A stretch of DNA of 64,000 bases, from NCBI RefSeq assembly GCF_030063305.1, contig NZ_JASISV010000002.1, forward strand, positions 372,001 through 436,000. Direction: 5' to 3'. Below are positions 48,129 to 57,019 of this stretch, piece after piece (position 1 is the stretch's first letter; the number at the start of each line of letters is the position of its first letter). Both the position numbers and the translations under genes were made by a program. Source of the DNA: Salinibacterium sp. G-O1. Lineage in GTDB: Bacteria > Actinomycetota > Actinomycetes > Actinomycetales > Microbacteriaceae. Under the pieces are notes generated by a model. That model saw only the letters and a program-made list of their open reading frames with translations, did no database searches and was not told where the DNA came from.

Positions 48129-49142
48129 ATGCAGGACCTGCGAGTAATCGGAGTAGAGAGCGGCGCGCTGTTAGCGGCTGCTGACGACGGGACGCGATTC
48201 CGCATCCCCATTGACGAGATGATGCAGTCCAAATTGCGTCAGAGCGTGGCGGATCCCGGCGCCGGACCCAAGCTGTCGCCACGTGAAATTCAGGCGCACA
48301 TTCGGTCGGGCATGTCGGCGCAGGACGTGGCGTCCATCACGGGAGCGTCATTCGAGTACATTCAGCGCTTCGAAGGACCGGTGATCGCTGAACGCGACTT
48401 CGTCGTGCAGTCTGCCCTCGGCGTGCCCGTAAAGAGCGCAGCCGATGCTGACCCGATGAACCAGGGGCGCAACTTCGGCTCGGTCATCAGGGACCGGCTT
48501 CATGAGCTCGGCGCAACCGATGAACGGTGGGCCAGTTGGAAAGATCCCGAAGCCGGCTGGATCGTGAAGCTTGCCTTCACCGCCAAAGAGATCGATCACG
48601 ATGCGCGCTGGGGTTTCGACCCGAAGAAACAGTCCCTCTCCCCCAATAACGGTGAGGCCGTCACCCTGTCGCGGCAGGGCGAGAACGGGGGCGGAATGAT
48701 GCCGCGACTCCGTGCCGTCAGCGAGCCCGCCATCGACACGGCCGACTCGGACCCCACACGCTTCGACAGTGGCGCTTTCACCCTGAGCGAGTCACAACAG
48801 TTCTCGGCGAACCACCAATCGGGCTCAGAGCCTGCCGCCATCGGTCGAAGGACCGAGGAGCCCGTTCACGGCAACCAGACCTCAGACCTGCTGGAGGCAC
48901 TTCGACGTCGTCGTGGCGAGCGTGAGGCCGCCCACTTCGACGAGGCTGAGGCGCGCGGATCTCACCCATCAACGGGATCGATCCGGATCGTGGATGTTCC
49001 GATGGAGATCTTCGACGAGGAGCCGGAAGAGCCGAGGCGCACAACCTCGCCGCAACCTGCAGTTCGTCGCAAGGCGCGCACCTCTATGCCCAGCTGGGAT
49101 GAGATTGTCTTCGGCGCCCGACCGGACGACGACCCCGCCTAG
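48129..49142 (+). CDS. sepH: Septation protein SepH
   Basis: SepH promotes FtsZ assembly in actinobacteria. The 337-residue protein has the N-terminal DUF3071 domain, with a helix-turn-helix-like segment around SAQDVASITGASFEYIQRF (about 61-79), followed by a disordered Ser/Glu-rich region and a conserved end, MPSWDEIVFG. I chose ATG 48129, with GGAGGG seven bases upstream; the frame continues upstream without support. The 211 bases before it (47918-48128) carry no further gene that I can support. Confidence 0.9.
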   Translation: MQDLRVIGVESGALLAAADDGTRFRIPIDEMMQSKLRQSVADPGAGPKLSPREIQAHIRSGMSAQDVASITGASFEYIQRFEGPVIAERDFVVQSALGVPVKSAADADPMNQGRNFGSVIRDRLHELGATDERWASWKDPEAGWIVKLAFTAKEIDHDARWGFDPKKQSLSPNNGEAVTLSRQGENGGGMMPRLRAVSEPAIDTADSDPTRFDSGAFTLSESQQFSANHQSGSEPAAIGRRTEEPVHGNQTSDLLEALRRRRGEREAAHFDEAEARGSHPSTGSIRIVDVPMEIFDEEPEEPRRTTSPQPAVRRKARTSMPSWDEIVFGARPDDDPA

Positions 49143-49166
49143 GTGCTCGTCAGCGAGGGTGCAGTC

Positions 49167-50300
49167 TCACCTCGCGAAGGCTCCAAACCTGATGAGTGGC
49201 ACTCGGACTTCACCCGGCGACCATGAACCGTGCTGGGCGACCATCCCGCGACTGGAATGGTTTTCCAGGCGACCGTCGTAGTACGCAATGCCCTTGCGGG
49301 CCGCCACGAGGATGTCGCCAATACGCGGAAGCACTTCAGCACGGACCTCACCAAACCACCCGGCAGCGACCGCTTCCGACCGCGTTGCCACCCACGCCCG
49401 CTCGCCTTCACTGGCTCGCCAGCGACTGATGATGTCCGCGCGTTTATCGTCGCTCGCATCGGGTTCGAAATACAGCTGCAGGCATCGCGGCTCCCCGGCC
49501 ATGAATCTCACGCCGTCCAAAAGTTCGTCGTCGACCAGCACATGTGAGTGCTGTGGCACATCCAGTACTCCGTGGTCAGCCGTCACCAGCAGTCCGTCGT
49601 GCGCTCCGAGGGCGCCCACCAGTTCGCGCACTGCTGCGTCCGCCAGCTCAAGGGCAGACGTCCACTCCCGAGAGCGCCACCCGTGGGCGTGCGCGGCCTG
49701 GTCGAGCTCGGGAATGTACACGTAGATGAGTTTCGGGGGCCCCGCTGCGGCGATCTCAGTCGCGGCTTTGGTCATCCTGTCGGCCATGGATGCGGCAGAC
49801 ACATATCGGGCGCCGCGAAGTACAGCGCGCGTAAAGCCCGAGTTTTTGTACCGGGCAGGGCCGATGACGACCGGATCCAGCCCCTGTGCGTGCGCGGTCT
49901 CGAAGAGCGTGGGTACCTGCTGCCAGGTCTCGGGGTCGAGCAGGGCATCCCACCCGGAGAGCTGGTTGACCACCCTGTCGTTGGCCGCATCGAGCACGCT
50001 GTAGCCGACCATGCCGTGCTGCCCAGGGCCGACACCGGTCGTAAAAGTGGTGAGCGCCGATGCTGTCGTGGTCGGGAAGCCCGAATCGATGACCGATTTC
50101 GACGTCATCGCACCGGCCAGCGTTCTGGCGTGCCCGGCACTCGATTTCAGTACGTCTGCGCCCAGCCCGTCGATGAGCACGACTATCGCGTTGCCGACCG
50201 CCGGCAACGCGAGGCGGTTCTCGTCGCCGTTGACCGCGTCGAGGCAACTTCGCAACACATCGGCAAGGCTCAATCCATCAGGTTTGGGCGCCGGTAGCAT
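49167..50300 (-). CDS. Alkaline phosphatase superfamily phosphodiesterase
   Basis: The 377-residue protein belongs to the nucleotide pyrophosphatase/phosphodiesterase branch: metal site VVLIDGLGADVL (about 40-51), catalytic threonine in GFPTTTASA, and metal ligands in ELDQAAHAHG and TADHGV. No signal peptide is present, so it is cytoplasmic. Substrate unknown. It is divergent from parC, with 12 bases between the two start codons, and convergent with sepH. Confidence 0.85.
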   Translation of the reverse strand: MLPAPKPDGLSLADVLRSCLDAVNGDENRLALPAVGNAIVVLIDGLGADVLKSSAGHARTLAGAMTSKSVIDSGFPTTTASALTTFTTGVGPGQHGMVGYSVLDAANDRVVNQLSGWDALLDPETWQQVPTLFETAHAQGLDPVVIGPARYKNSGFTRAVLRGARYVSAASMADRMTKAATEIAAAGPPKLIYVYIPELDQAAHAHGWRSREWTSALELADAAVRELVGALGAHDGLLVTADHGVLDVPQHSHVLVDDELLDGVRFMAGEPRCLQLYFEPDASDDKRADIISRWRASEGERAWVATRSEAVAAGWFGEVRAEVLPRIGDILVAARKGIAYYDGRLENHSSRGMVAQHGSWSPGEVRVPLIRFGAFAR

Positions 50301-50312
50301 GGGGGCAATCTT

Positions 50313-52781
50313 ATGGCTACTCCCGAAAACCCCACCAGCACCGCTCCCTCCGGCGAACGCATCGAAGACATCGATGTCACTACCGAGATGCAGGGATCGT
50401 TCCTTGAGTATGCGTACTCAGTCATCTATTCCAGGGCGCTGCCCGACGCGCGGGACGGCCTCAAGCCAGTGCAGCGGCGAATCCTGTACCAGATGGCCGA
50501 GATGGGCCTTCGCCCGGACCGCGGACATGTGAAGTCGTCGCGCGTGGTCGGCGAGGTGATGGGAAAGCTTCATCCGCACGGTGACGCCTCCATCTACGAC
50601 GCGATGGTGCGACTGACCCAGGAATTCGTGCTGCGCGTCCCCCTCATTGACGGCCACGGCAACTTCGGCACCCTCGACGATGGCCCGGCCGCTCCGAGGT
50701 ACACCGAGGCACGGCTGCACGCCACGGCTCTCGCCCTGACCGAGAACCTCGATGAAGATGTTGTCGACTTCATCCCCAACTATGACAACCAGTTCATGCA
50801 GCCGGAGGTGCTGTCTGCGGCCTTCCCCAACCTGTTGGTCAACGGTGCCAGCGGAATCGCTGTCGGCATGGCAACGAACATGGCACCCCACAACCTCATC
50901 GAGGTGGTGGCCGCTGCACGGTATCTGCTCGAGAATCCTGAAGCCTCCCTCGAAGACCTGATGGCCTTCGTGCCCGGGCCCGACCTGCCCACCGGCGGCA
51001 CGATCGTCGGGTTAGACGGCATCAAGGATGCCTACGCGAACGGCCGGGGCGCCTTCAAGACCAGAGCCCGCGTGTCAGTCGAGGCGATCACCGCCCGCAA
51101 GACCGGACTCATCGTCACCGAACTCCCCTTCCTGGTCGGCACCGAGCGCGTTATCGAAAAGATCAAAGACGGCGTGAACTCCAAGAAAATCAGTGGCATC
51201 TCCGATGTCACGGATCTCACCGACCGCAAGCACGGCATGCGGCTCGTCATCGGCATCAAGACCGGATTCAGCCCCGATGCCGTGCTCGAACAGCTTTATC
51301 GCCTCACCCCGCTGGAAGACAATTTCAGTATCAACAACGTCGCCCTGGTCAACGGTGGTCCGCGCACGCTCGGGCTCAAAGAGCTGCTGCAGGTGTATCT
51401 CGACCACAGGCTGAGCGTCGTTCGTCGACGCAGCCTCTTCAGACTCGCCCGACGCAAAGAACGCCTTCATCTCGTTGAGGGCCTGTTGATCGCAATCGTG
51501 GACATCGACGAAGTGATCCAGGTCATCAGGCGCAGCGACGACAGCGAGCAGGCGCGGGCCAGATTAATTGATGTCTTCGATCTCAGCGAGCTGCAGGCCG
51601 AGTACATTCTCGAGCTCCGGCTCCGCCGTCTCACGAAGTTCAGTCGCATCGAGCTCGAAACGGAGGCTGAGAAGCTGCGGGCCGAGATCGCCTACCTCGA
51701 GGCCCTGCTCGCAGATCCGGCCCGAATCGCCCAGCTGGTGTCAGATGAGCTCGAAGAGATCGCCGAACGCTTCGGAACCCCTCGGCGAACACTGCTGACC
51801 GAAGCGCGACCCTCCATTGCCACGACGGCGGCGTCCCGCAGAACCGCGGCGGTGCTGGAGATCGCCGATGCCCCCTGCGAGGTGCTGCTCTCGACCACGG
51901 GACGGGCCATCCGTGTTGACATCGCTCCAGAGGTCGCCGATGAGCCGACTGCCGAGCGTCCCGCCAGACGCCGGACCAAACACGACGCGATCCGATCGCG
52001 GCTCATCACCACGAGTCGCACCGAGATCGGGGCCGTTACCAACCTCGGTCGGCTCATCCGTTTCACCGCGGTCGACCTTCCGAGCGTGCCATCCAACTCG
52101 ATCCAGTTGGCCGCTGGCGCGAAAATCAGCGACTACCTCGCCATCGGCGGTAAAGAACGGGTGATCGGCATCGTCTCCCTCGATTCCGAGGTACCGGTGG
52201 CAATCGGGACTCGCCAGGGCGTCGTGAAACGCGTCATCCCTGCATCCTGGCCGTCACGCCCCGACTTCGACATCATCTCGCTCAAACCGCGCGACGAGGT
52301 CGCAGGGGTCGCGCACGCCAGAGACAGCGATGAGGTCGTTTTCGTCACCTCGGATGCGCAACTGCTCCGGTTCAGCTCGTCCCTCGTGCGGCCACAGGGT
52401 GTTGCCGCGGGTGGGATGGCAGGCATCAACCTGTCGAGCGCGGCGGCCGTAATCTTCTTCGGTGTCGTCGACCCCGGTCTCGACAATGTCGTGGCGACTG
52501 TCTCCACTTCCGCTGCCACGATCGCCGGCGCCGATCCCGGCCGGGCAAAGGTGTCGGTGATCGGCGAGTTCCCGGCAAAGGGTCGCGCAACCGGTGGCGT
52601 GCGGGCTCACAGCTTCCTCAAGGGCGAAGATTCGCTCGCGCTTGGCTGGGCAGGACCGTCCCCAGCCGTGGCCGTGGGAACCGATGGCTCGGTGAGACAC
52701 CTGCCGGAGACGCTCGCCAAGCGGGACGCGTCTGGCACAGTGCTCGATGGCGTAGTCGGCTCGATCGGGGCAGGCCTCTAG
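50313..52781 (+). CDS. parC: DNA topoisomerase IV subunit A
   Basis: ParC is the DNA-cleaving subunit of the type IIA topoisomerase that separates daughter chromosomes. The 822-residue protein has the catalytic tyrosine Y130 in AAPRYTEARL, the HPHGDASIYDAM quinolone-region segment (86-97) with wild-type-like Ser93, and a C-terminal beta-propeller. I see no GyrA-box (QRRGGKG-type) in the C-terminus, so I call ParC rather than GyrA. The C-terminus of a GyrB/ParE-type partner lies at the end of the window, separated by the sugar island. Confidence 0.9.
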   Translation: MATPENPTSTAPSGERIEDIDVTTEMQGSFLEYAYSVIYSRALPDARDGLKPVQRRILYQMAEMGLRPDRGHVKSSRVVGEVMGKLHPHGDASIYDAMVRLTQEFVLRVPLIDGHGNFGTLDDGPAAPRYTEARLHATALALTENLDEDVVDFIPNYDNQFMQPEVLSAAFPNLLVNGASGIAVGMATNMAPHNLIEVVAAARYLLENPEASLEDLMAFVPGPDLPTGGTIVGLDGIKDAYANGRGAFKTRARVSVEAITARKTGLIVTELPFLVGTERVIEKIKDGVNSKKISGISDVTDLTDRKHGMRLVIGIKTGFSPDAVLEQLYRLTPLEDNFSINNVALVNGGPRTLGLKELLQVYLDHRLSVVRRRSLFRLARRKERLHLVEGLLIAIVDIDEVIQVIRRSDDSEQARARLIDVFDLSELQAEYILELRLRRLTKFSRIELETEAEKLRAEIAYLEALLADPARIAQLVSDELEEIAERFGTPRRTLLTEARPSIATTAASRRTAAVLEIADAPCEVLLSTTGRAIRVDIAPEVADEPTAERPARRRTKHDAIRSRLITTSRTEIGAVTNLGRLIRFTAVDLPSVPSNSIQLAAGAKISDYLAIGGKERVIGIVSLDSEVPVAIGTRQGVVKRVIPASWPSRPDFDIISLKPRDEVAGVAHARDSDEVVFVTSDAQLLRFSSSLVRPQGVAAGGMAGINLSSAAAVIFFGVVDPGLDNVVATVSTSAATIAGADPGRAKVSVIGEFPAKGRATGGVRAHSFLKGEDSLALGWAGPSPAVAVGTDGSVRHLPETLAKRDASGTVLDGVVGSIGAGL

Positions 52782-52823
52782 CCAGCTTCCTCATCGCGTC
52801 TGGAACGTGGCCAGGTGGGGAGA

Positions 52824-52851
52824 TTGACAGGTCGTCAGACGGTGGTAGGTT
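52824..52851 (+). promoter_or_regulatory. Promoter of the ROK regulator operon
   Basis: A perfect TTGACA at 52824-52829 is followed by a 16-base spacer and TAGGTT at 52846-52851. Transcription would start near 52858, so the operator at 52859-52874 lies at the start site. Confidence 0.7.
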
Positions 52852-52858
52852 ACGGGGA

Positions 52859-52874
52859 TAGTAAAGTTTCCTAA
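52859..52874. promoter_or_regulatory. ROK operator, left copy
   Basis: TAGTAAAGTTTCCTAA matches the right copy (63780-63795, minus-strand reading) at 14 of 16 positions. Both are near-palindromic, with AGTAAA-type half sites as in other ROK regulators. It lies between the promoter and the ROK start codon, which suits autorepression. Confidence 0.75.
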
Positions 52875-52890
52875 CCACGCTGGGGTAGCC

Positions 52891-54060
52891 ATGGCACGGC
52901 CTTCCGAAAGTCCTCCCTCCCCCGCCACACCGGGGCTGCTTCGATCGATCAATGACCGAGTGGTGCTCGAGCTCCTGATCACGCATCCGACCCTGAGTCG
53001 CGGTGACGTTCGCCGTCTCACCGGGGTGTCGAAACCGACCGCATCGCAATTGCTCTCCCGCCTCGAGGAAAGCGGTCACGTCGTGCAGAACGGGGTCGAG
53101 GAACACAACCGCGGCGGCCGCGCCTCGGCCATTTACGAACTCAATCCGCGCGCCGGGTTCGCTGCCGCAATCAATGTGACCGCGACCGGAACCCATGCCC
53201 GGGTTGCTGACCTTCGCGGCACTGTCATCGGCGAGCACCGGGACCCAGGCGAATCCGGGCCCGAGACCGCCATCACCTCGCTCAGATACGCCCTGTCCAC
53301 GGCCGAGCTCGAGATGACCGACCTGACGTCTATCGTCGTTAGCCTGCCGGGATCCTACGATCCGGATGCCGACACCCTGCGGTTCGCCGGGCACCTCCCC
53401 CGCTGGCAGCAGCCCGGCCTCGTTGAGGGCCTTGAGGCGATCACGGGCGTCGAGACACATATCGAGAACGACGTCAACGTCGTCGCCATGGCGGAGCAAC
53501 AGAGTGGTGCGGTTCGAGGGGAGAGTGATTTCTTCCTGCTGTGGAGCGACGAGGGTATCGGTGGCGCGCTCATGCTCGGCGGTCGCATCCACCGCGGAAG
53601 TACGGGAGGCGCCAGCGAGGTGGCCTTCCTGCCCGTTCCCGGGGTTCCCATCGTGCGCAACCCAGCGCGAGAAAACCACGGTGGATTCGACGACCTCGCC
53701 GGTGTCGCGCAGGTCGTCGAGCTGGGGGCCAGGCACGGCATCCACGCCGACAGCGCTGCCGAGATCGTGGCATCCGCCGTGGCATCCGATGCACACGGCT
53801 TCCTCGACGAACTCGCCGGCCGGTACGCGCCGGCACTCGCGACCATCATTGCCCTCATCGACCCGCCGGTGATCGTGCTTGCGGGCGCCGTACTGAACGC
53901 TGGCGGACCAGGTTTGCTCGACCTCATCCGGGACCACGTTGATGAGGTCGCAATTCGTACTCCGCGGTTCGCCGCCCGAGAGGTCATTGACGATCCAGTT
54001 GCGGCGGGTGCCCTGCTGGTCAGTCTCAATCACACCCGCAACGCGGTGTTCAGCACATGA
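52891..54060 (+). CDS. ROK family transcriptional regulator
   Basis: The 389-residue protein has an N-terminal winged helix (about 14-75; LSRGDVRRLTGVSKPTASQ recognition region) and a C-terminal sugar-sensing ROK domain with EGIGGALMLGG. The usual ROK zinc motif (CxCGxxGCxE) is absent: the matching region reads ENHGGFDDLAG and has no cysteine. The EVGH-type catalytic histidine is also lost, so it should not be a kinase. It probably represses the island by binding the two operators until a sugar is bound. Confidence 0.92.
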   Translation: MARPSESPPSPATPGLLRSINDRVVLELLITHPTLSRGDVRRLTGVSKPTASQLLSRLEESGHVVQNGVEEHNRGGRASAIYELNPRAGFAAAINVTATGTHARVADLRGTVIGEHRDPGESGPETAITSLRYALSTAELEMTDLTSIVVSLPGSYDPDADTLRFAGHLPRWQQPGLVEGLEAITGVETHIENDVNVVAMAEQQSGAVRGESDFFLLWSDEGIGGALMLGGRIHRGSTGGASEVAFLPVPGVPIVRNPARENHGGFDDLAGVAQVVELGARHGIHADSAAEIVASAVASDAHGFLDELAGRYAPALATIIALIDPPVIVLAGAVLNAGGPGLLDLIRDHVDEVAIRTPRFAAREVIDDPVAAGALLVSLNHTRNAVFST

Positions 54061-54152
54061 AGATGGTCGGCGGCGGAGCATCCACATACACTCCCGAGTT
54101 CGCCGCGGCGCTGGAAAACACGCAACGACAGTTTGGAATATCACGTGGATGA
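54057..54152 (+). pseudogene. N-terminal remnant of a GH4-like glycosidase
   Basis: A 31-codon frame starts at an ATG that overlaps the ROK stop (ATGA) and ends at a TGA just inside the Gfo/Idh gene. Its product begins MKMVGGGASTYTPEFAAAL, close to the N-terminal nucleotide-binding motif of GH4 6-phospho-glycosidases (GGGSTYTPEL). Nothing of the rest of GH4 remains. It is either a decayed gene or a small coupling peptide between the ROK and oxidoreductase genes. Confidence 0.5.
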
Positions 54153-55032
54153 CATCAGATGGGGTCTCGTCGGCACAGGGTTCTGGGCGCGAGAAACACA
54201 CGCGCCGTCGATTGCTGCGACTGCCGGGGCTACTCTGGCGTCGGTATGGGGCCGCGACCCGGAAGCCACCGGCCTGCTCGCCGACGACTTCGCCGCCCGG
54301 CCGTTCTCTGACGTTGATGCATTTCCCGATTCGGTCGACGCGGTGAGCTTTGCTGTGCCTCCCCACGTGCAGAGCGAGATTGCACTTAAGGCGATTCGTG
54401 CGGGCAAGCATGTCCTTCTCGAGAAGCCAATTTCGGTGTCGCTCGCGGCAGCCAACGAACTCGTCGCGGCGGCCGAAACCAGCGGCGTCTCCACAACCGT
54501 GTTCTTCACGTTGCTGTTCGACCCCCGGATGCGCGCTATCAACGCGAACGCCGAGATCGACGCGTGGTCGGGGGCCCAGGGGCTTTGGCTCGGTTCCGCA
54601 CTGATGGACGAGAATCCGTTCAACACACCCTGGCGCCACGAGAAGGGTGCGGTCTGGGATTTGGGCCCGCATGCCGTCTCCGTTCTGGTTACCACCCTTG
54701 GCCCGATCGTCAACGTGTCCGCGACGGCGGGCGAGCAGGGCCTCGTCCACGCCCAGTTCACGCACGCCAGCGGGGCCACCAGCACGGCCACGATGACACT
54801 GTTCGCGACCGAGGCTGCCGATGGATTCTCCACTCTCATGTGGGGCCCGAACGGCAGACAGTGGCTCCCCGTCGACGATGTCGATGAACAGGCGGCAATG
54901 CGACTGGCGCTCGCCGAGCTGGTCGACAACATCCGAAACGAACGCACGCAGCACCAATGCGATCTGTCATTCGGACGCGACATCGTTGCAGTACTCGCGG
55001 CGATCGAATCCGGGCTCGCGAGCCAACCATGA
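54145..55032 (+). CDS. Gfo/Idh/MocA family oxidoreductase (first)
   Basis: The 295-residue protein has an N-terminal Rossmann fold (WGLVGTGFWARE), the EKPISVSLAAA motif near residue 95, and a C-terminal domain with VWDLGPHAVSVL. Members oxidise or reduce sugars and cyclitols with NAD(P). GTG 54145 gives the normal start and overlaps the GH4-like remnant; TTG 54133 is less likely. It ends with an ATGA overlap with the dehydrogenase gene. Confidence 0.87.
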   Translation: MDDIRWGLVGTGFWARETHAPSIAATAGATLASVWGRDPEATGLLADDFAARPFSDVDAFPDSVDAVSFAVPPHVQSEIALKAIRAGKHVLLEKPISVSLAAANELVAAAETSGVSTTVFFTLLFDPRMRAINANAEIDAWSGAQGLWLGSALMDENPFNTPWRHEKGAVWDLGPHAVSVLVTTLGPIVNVSATAGEQGLVHAQFTHASGATSTATMTLFATEAADGFSTLMWGPNGRQWLPVDDVDEQAAMRLALAELVDNIRNERTQHQCDLSFGRDIVAVLAAIESGLASQP

Positions 55033-56045
55033 GATCTCTCGACATCACCTTTCCGCAACCTCGCGTCGTTCAGGTGGCGTCCAACGATGTCGCGGAACCG
55101 GGCGAGGGTGAACTACTCTGCGAGGCGCGAGTCTCACTCCTGAGCACCGGCACGGAAACCTTCTGTCTCGCGGGCGAGTTCGACGACGGCACCTTCTGGC
55201 AGGAGTGGGTCACCTTCCCCTTCTCGCCCGGGTACTCCATGACGTCGGTGGTCGTAGCCGTGGGGCCGGGCGTCACTCGCTACGCTGCGGGAGACCGCGT
55301 AGCAAGCCAGACACCGCACGCCCAGCGCTTCACCGTGCCGGTGACACAAGCTGTGCCAGTTCCCGACGACATCACGGATGATCAAGCCGCCTGGATCTCG
55401 CTCGCGTGCACGACGCAGCTTGGGGTCCGCCGGGCCGAACTTCAGCTTGGAGAGACGGTGGGCGTGATCGGGCTCGGTCTTCTCGGACAGCTGGTGGTGC
55501 AGTACCTGTCGATTGCCGGAGCCGGGCGCACCGTGTGCATCGACCCCTCGGCGGAGCGCCTCGGGCTTGCCGGTGTCAGCGGCGGCAGCGATCTGATTTG
55601 TGCAGACGCGGGTGCTGCGAAAGCCGAGATCGCCGAGCTGACCGGCGGTCGAATGCTCGATGTCGTCTTTGATGTCACCGGGCATCACTCAGTCCTCGCG
55701 CCGGCATCCTCGTTGTTGCGGCCGCGGGGACGCCTGATACTGCTCGGCGACAGTCCCTCCCCCAGTCGTCAATCGCTCGGTCCGCGGATTGTCGCCGATT
55801 CGATCTCCATCCTCGGCGTGCACGGCTCGAACGCCCCAGAGCAGGCGACGCTGAGCGACCCCTGGACCCTCGAGGCGATGACCGAGCTTTTCTTCCATTT
55901 TCTGCGGAAGGGACGAATGAACGTCGACTCGCTGGTGTCACACAGGTTCACTCCGGATCAAGCCCCCGAGGTGTACGCGATCCTGCAGCAGGATCGGTCA
56001 GCGTATCTCGGCACCCTCTTCGACTGGACGGACATAGCGACGTGA
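55029..56045 (+). CDS. MDR superfamily dehydrogenase without clear zinc ligands
   Basis: The 338-residue protein has a medium-chain dehydrogenase fold: a GroES-like N-terminal domain and a Rossmann domain with GVIGLGLLGQLV. The classical GHE zinc motif and the structural four-cysteine lobe are missing, so zinc may not be used. MDR proteins next to Gfo/Idh proteins are seen in several sugar-oxidation loci, but the substrate is unknown. It is coupled to both neighbours by ATGA and GTGA overlaps. Confidence 0.82.
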   Translation: MRSLDITFPQPRVVQVASNDVAEPGEGELLCEARVSLLSTGTETFCLAGEFDDGTFWQEWVTFPFSPGYSMTSVVVAVGPGVTRYAAGDRVASQTPHAQRFTVPVTQAVPVPDDITDDQAAWISLACTTQLGVRRAELQLGETVGVIGLGLLGQLVVQYLSIAGAGRTVCIDPSAERLGLAGVSGGSDLICADAGAAKAEIAELTGGRMLDVVFDVTGHHSVLAPASSLLRPRGRLILLGDSPSPSRQSLGPRIVADSISILGVHGSNAPEQATLSDPWTLEAMTELFFHFLRKGRMNVDSLVSHRFTPDQAPEVYAILQQDRSAYLGTLFDWTDIAT

Positions 56046-57019
56046 ATGAGGCGGTGCGGTGGGGAATTCTCGGTGCAGCCGGGATTCTCGAAGCGTCAGC
56101 GCCCGGAATCGCCCTCGCCCGGAACGCTACGCTCGTCGCGATCGCCAGCCGCTCGCAGTCCAGGGCAGACAATGCGGCGACCAGCTACGGTGCTCACCGC
56201 GGAATCGCCGGCTACGAGAGTCTTTTGGCCGACCCGGAGATCGAGGCCGTCTACATCCCCGTACCGAACTGGCTGCACCACGAGTGGGTGCTGAAGGCCG
56301 CTGAGGCTGGCAAGCATGTTCTCTGCGAAAAGCCCTTGGCCGTGACCTCGGCAGAGGCGAGGACGATGATCGACGCCTGCACCTCGGCGGGAGTGTTGCT
56401 CGGCGAGGCGTACATGTATGCCCACCACCCGCGCTTCGACCGGATGATCGAGATCATCGCATCGGGCGAGATCGGAACGCCGCGAAACATCATCACCACC
56501 TTTTCCTTCGATGCGAGCGCTGACCTCGATCACTCCGGCTTCCAGGGCCATCCCGGCAGCGGTGCGGTCTATGACGTCGGCGGCTATGCGATTCATTCGG
56601 CGCGGTTGTTTTTCGGCGCAGAGCCCGTCGCTGTCACCGCGCGATCGGCGATGTCTGAGCTGCACGGCAATATCGATCTCGCCACCTCGGCGCTGGTGGA
56701 ATTTCCCGGTGCGACCCTGCTGTTTCACGTCGACATGGCGGGTGCTGACACAGACACCATCGAGGTGATCGGAACTCGCGGAAGAATCAGGGTGCCTCAC
56801 GCATTCCTGTGCGCGCCTGGACAGGGCGACTTCTTCGTGAATGATCGGATCGAGTCGGTGCCTGAGACGAACCATTATGTTGCTCAGGTCGAGCGATTCT
56901 CGCGGGCTGTGCGTGGTGAGCAGCCTTGGCGCTACAGCGCCGACGAGCCGTGGCGGATGGCGCGGGCACTCGAGGCGACATCGCAGTCGTACCGGCGTTC
57001 CGAGCGAATCACGCTCTAG
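56042..57019 (+). CDS. Gfo/Idh/MocA family oxidoreductase (second)
   Basis: The 325-residue protein starts with GTG 56042 (GTGA overlap) and shows WGILGAAGILEAS, the lysine motif CEKPLAVTSAEA (about 96-107), a YMYAHHPRFDRM segment and the AVYDVGGYAIHSARL motif. It shares little sequence with the first Gfo/Idh protein beyond the fold, so the two may act on different intermediates. Its end overlaps the GH84 gene by four bases on the other strand. Confidence 0.88.
   Translation: MNEAVRWGILGAAGILEASAPGIALARNATLVAIASRSQSRADNAATSYGAHRGIAGYESLLADPEIEAVYIPVPNWLHHEWVLKAAEAGKHVLCEKPLAVTSAEARTMIDACTSAGVLLGEAYMYAHHPRFDRMIEIIASGEIGTPRNIITTFSFDASADLDHSGFQGHPGSGAVYDVGGYAIHSARLFFGAEPVAVTARSAMSELHGNIDLATSALVEFPGATLLFHVDMAGADTDTIEVIGTRGRIRVPHAFLCAPGQGDFFVNDRIESVPETNHYVAQVERFSRAVRGEQPWRYSADEPWRMARALEATSQSYRRSERITL

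Noticed and set aside
50313-52781. GyrA instead of ParC
   Set aside because: The C-terminal domain has no GyrA-box of the QRRGGKG type, and a GyrB/ParE-type C-terminus lies nearby.
52618-54957. A 779-codon open frame on the minus strand
   Set aside because: It spans the end of parC, the ROK gene and the Gfo/Idh gene on the opposite strand, which all have clear protein families.
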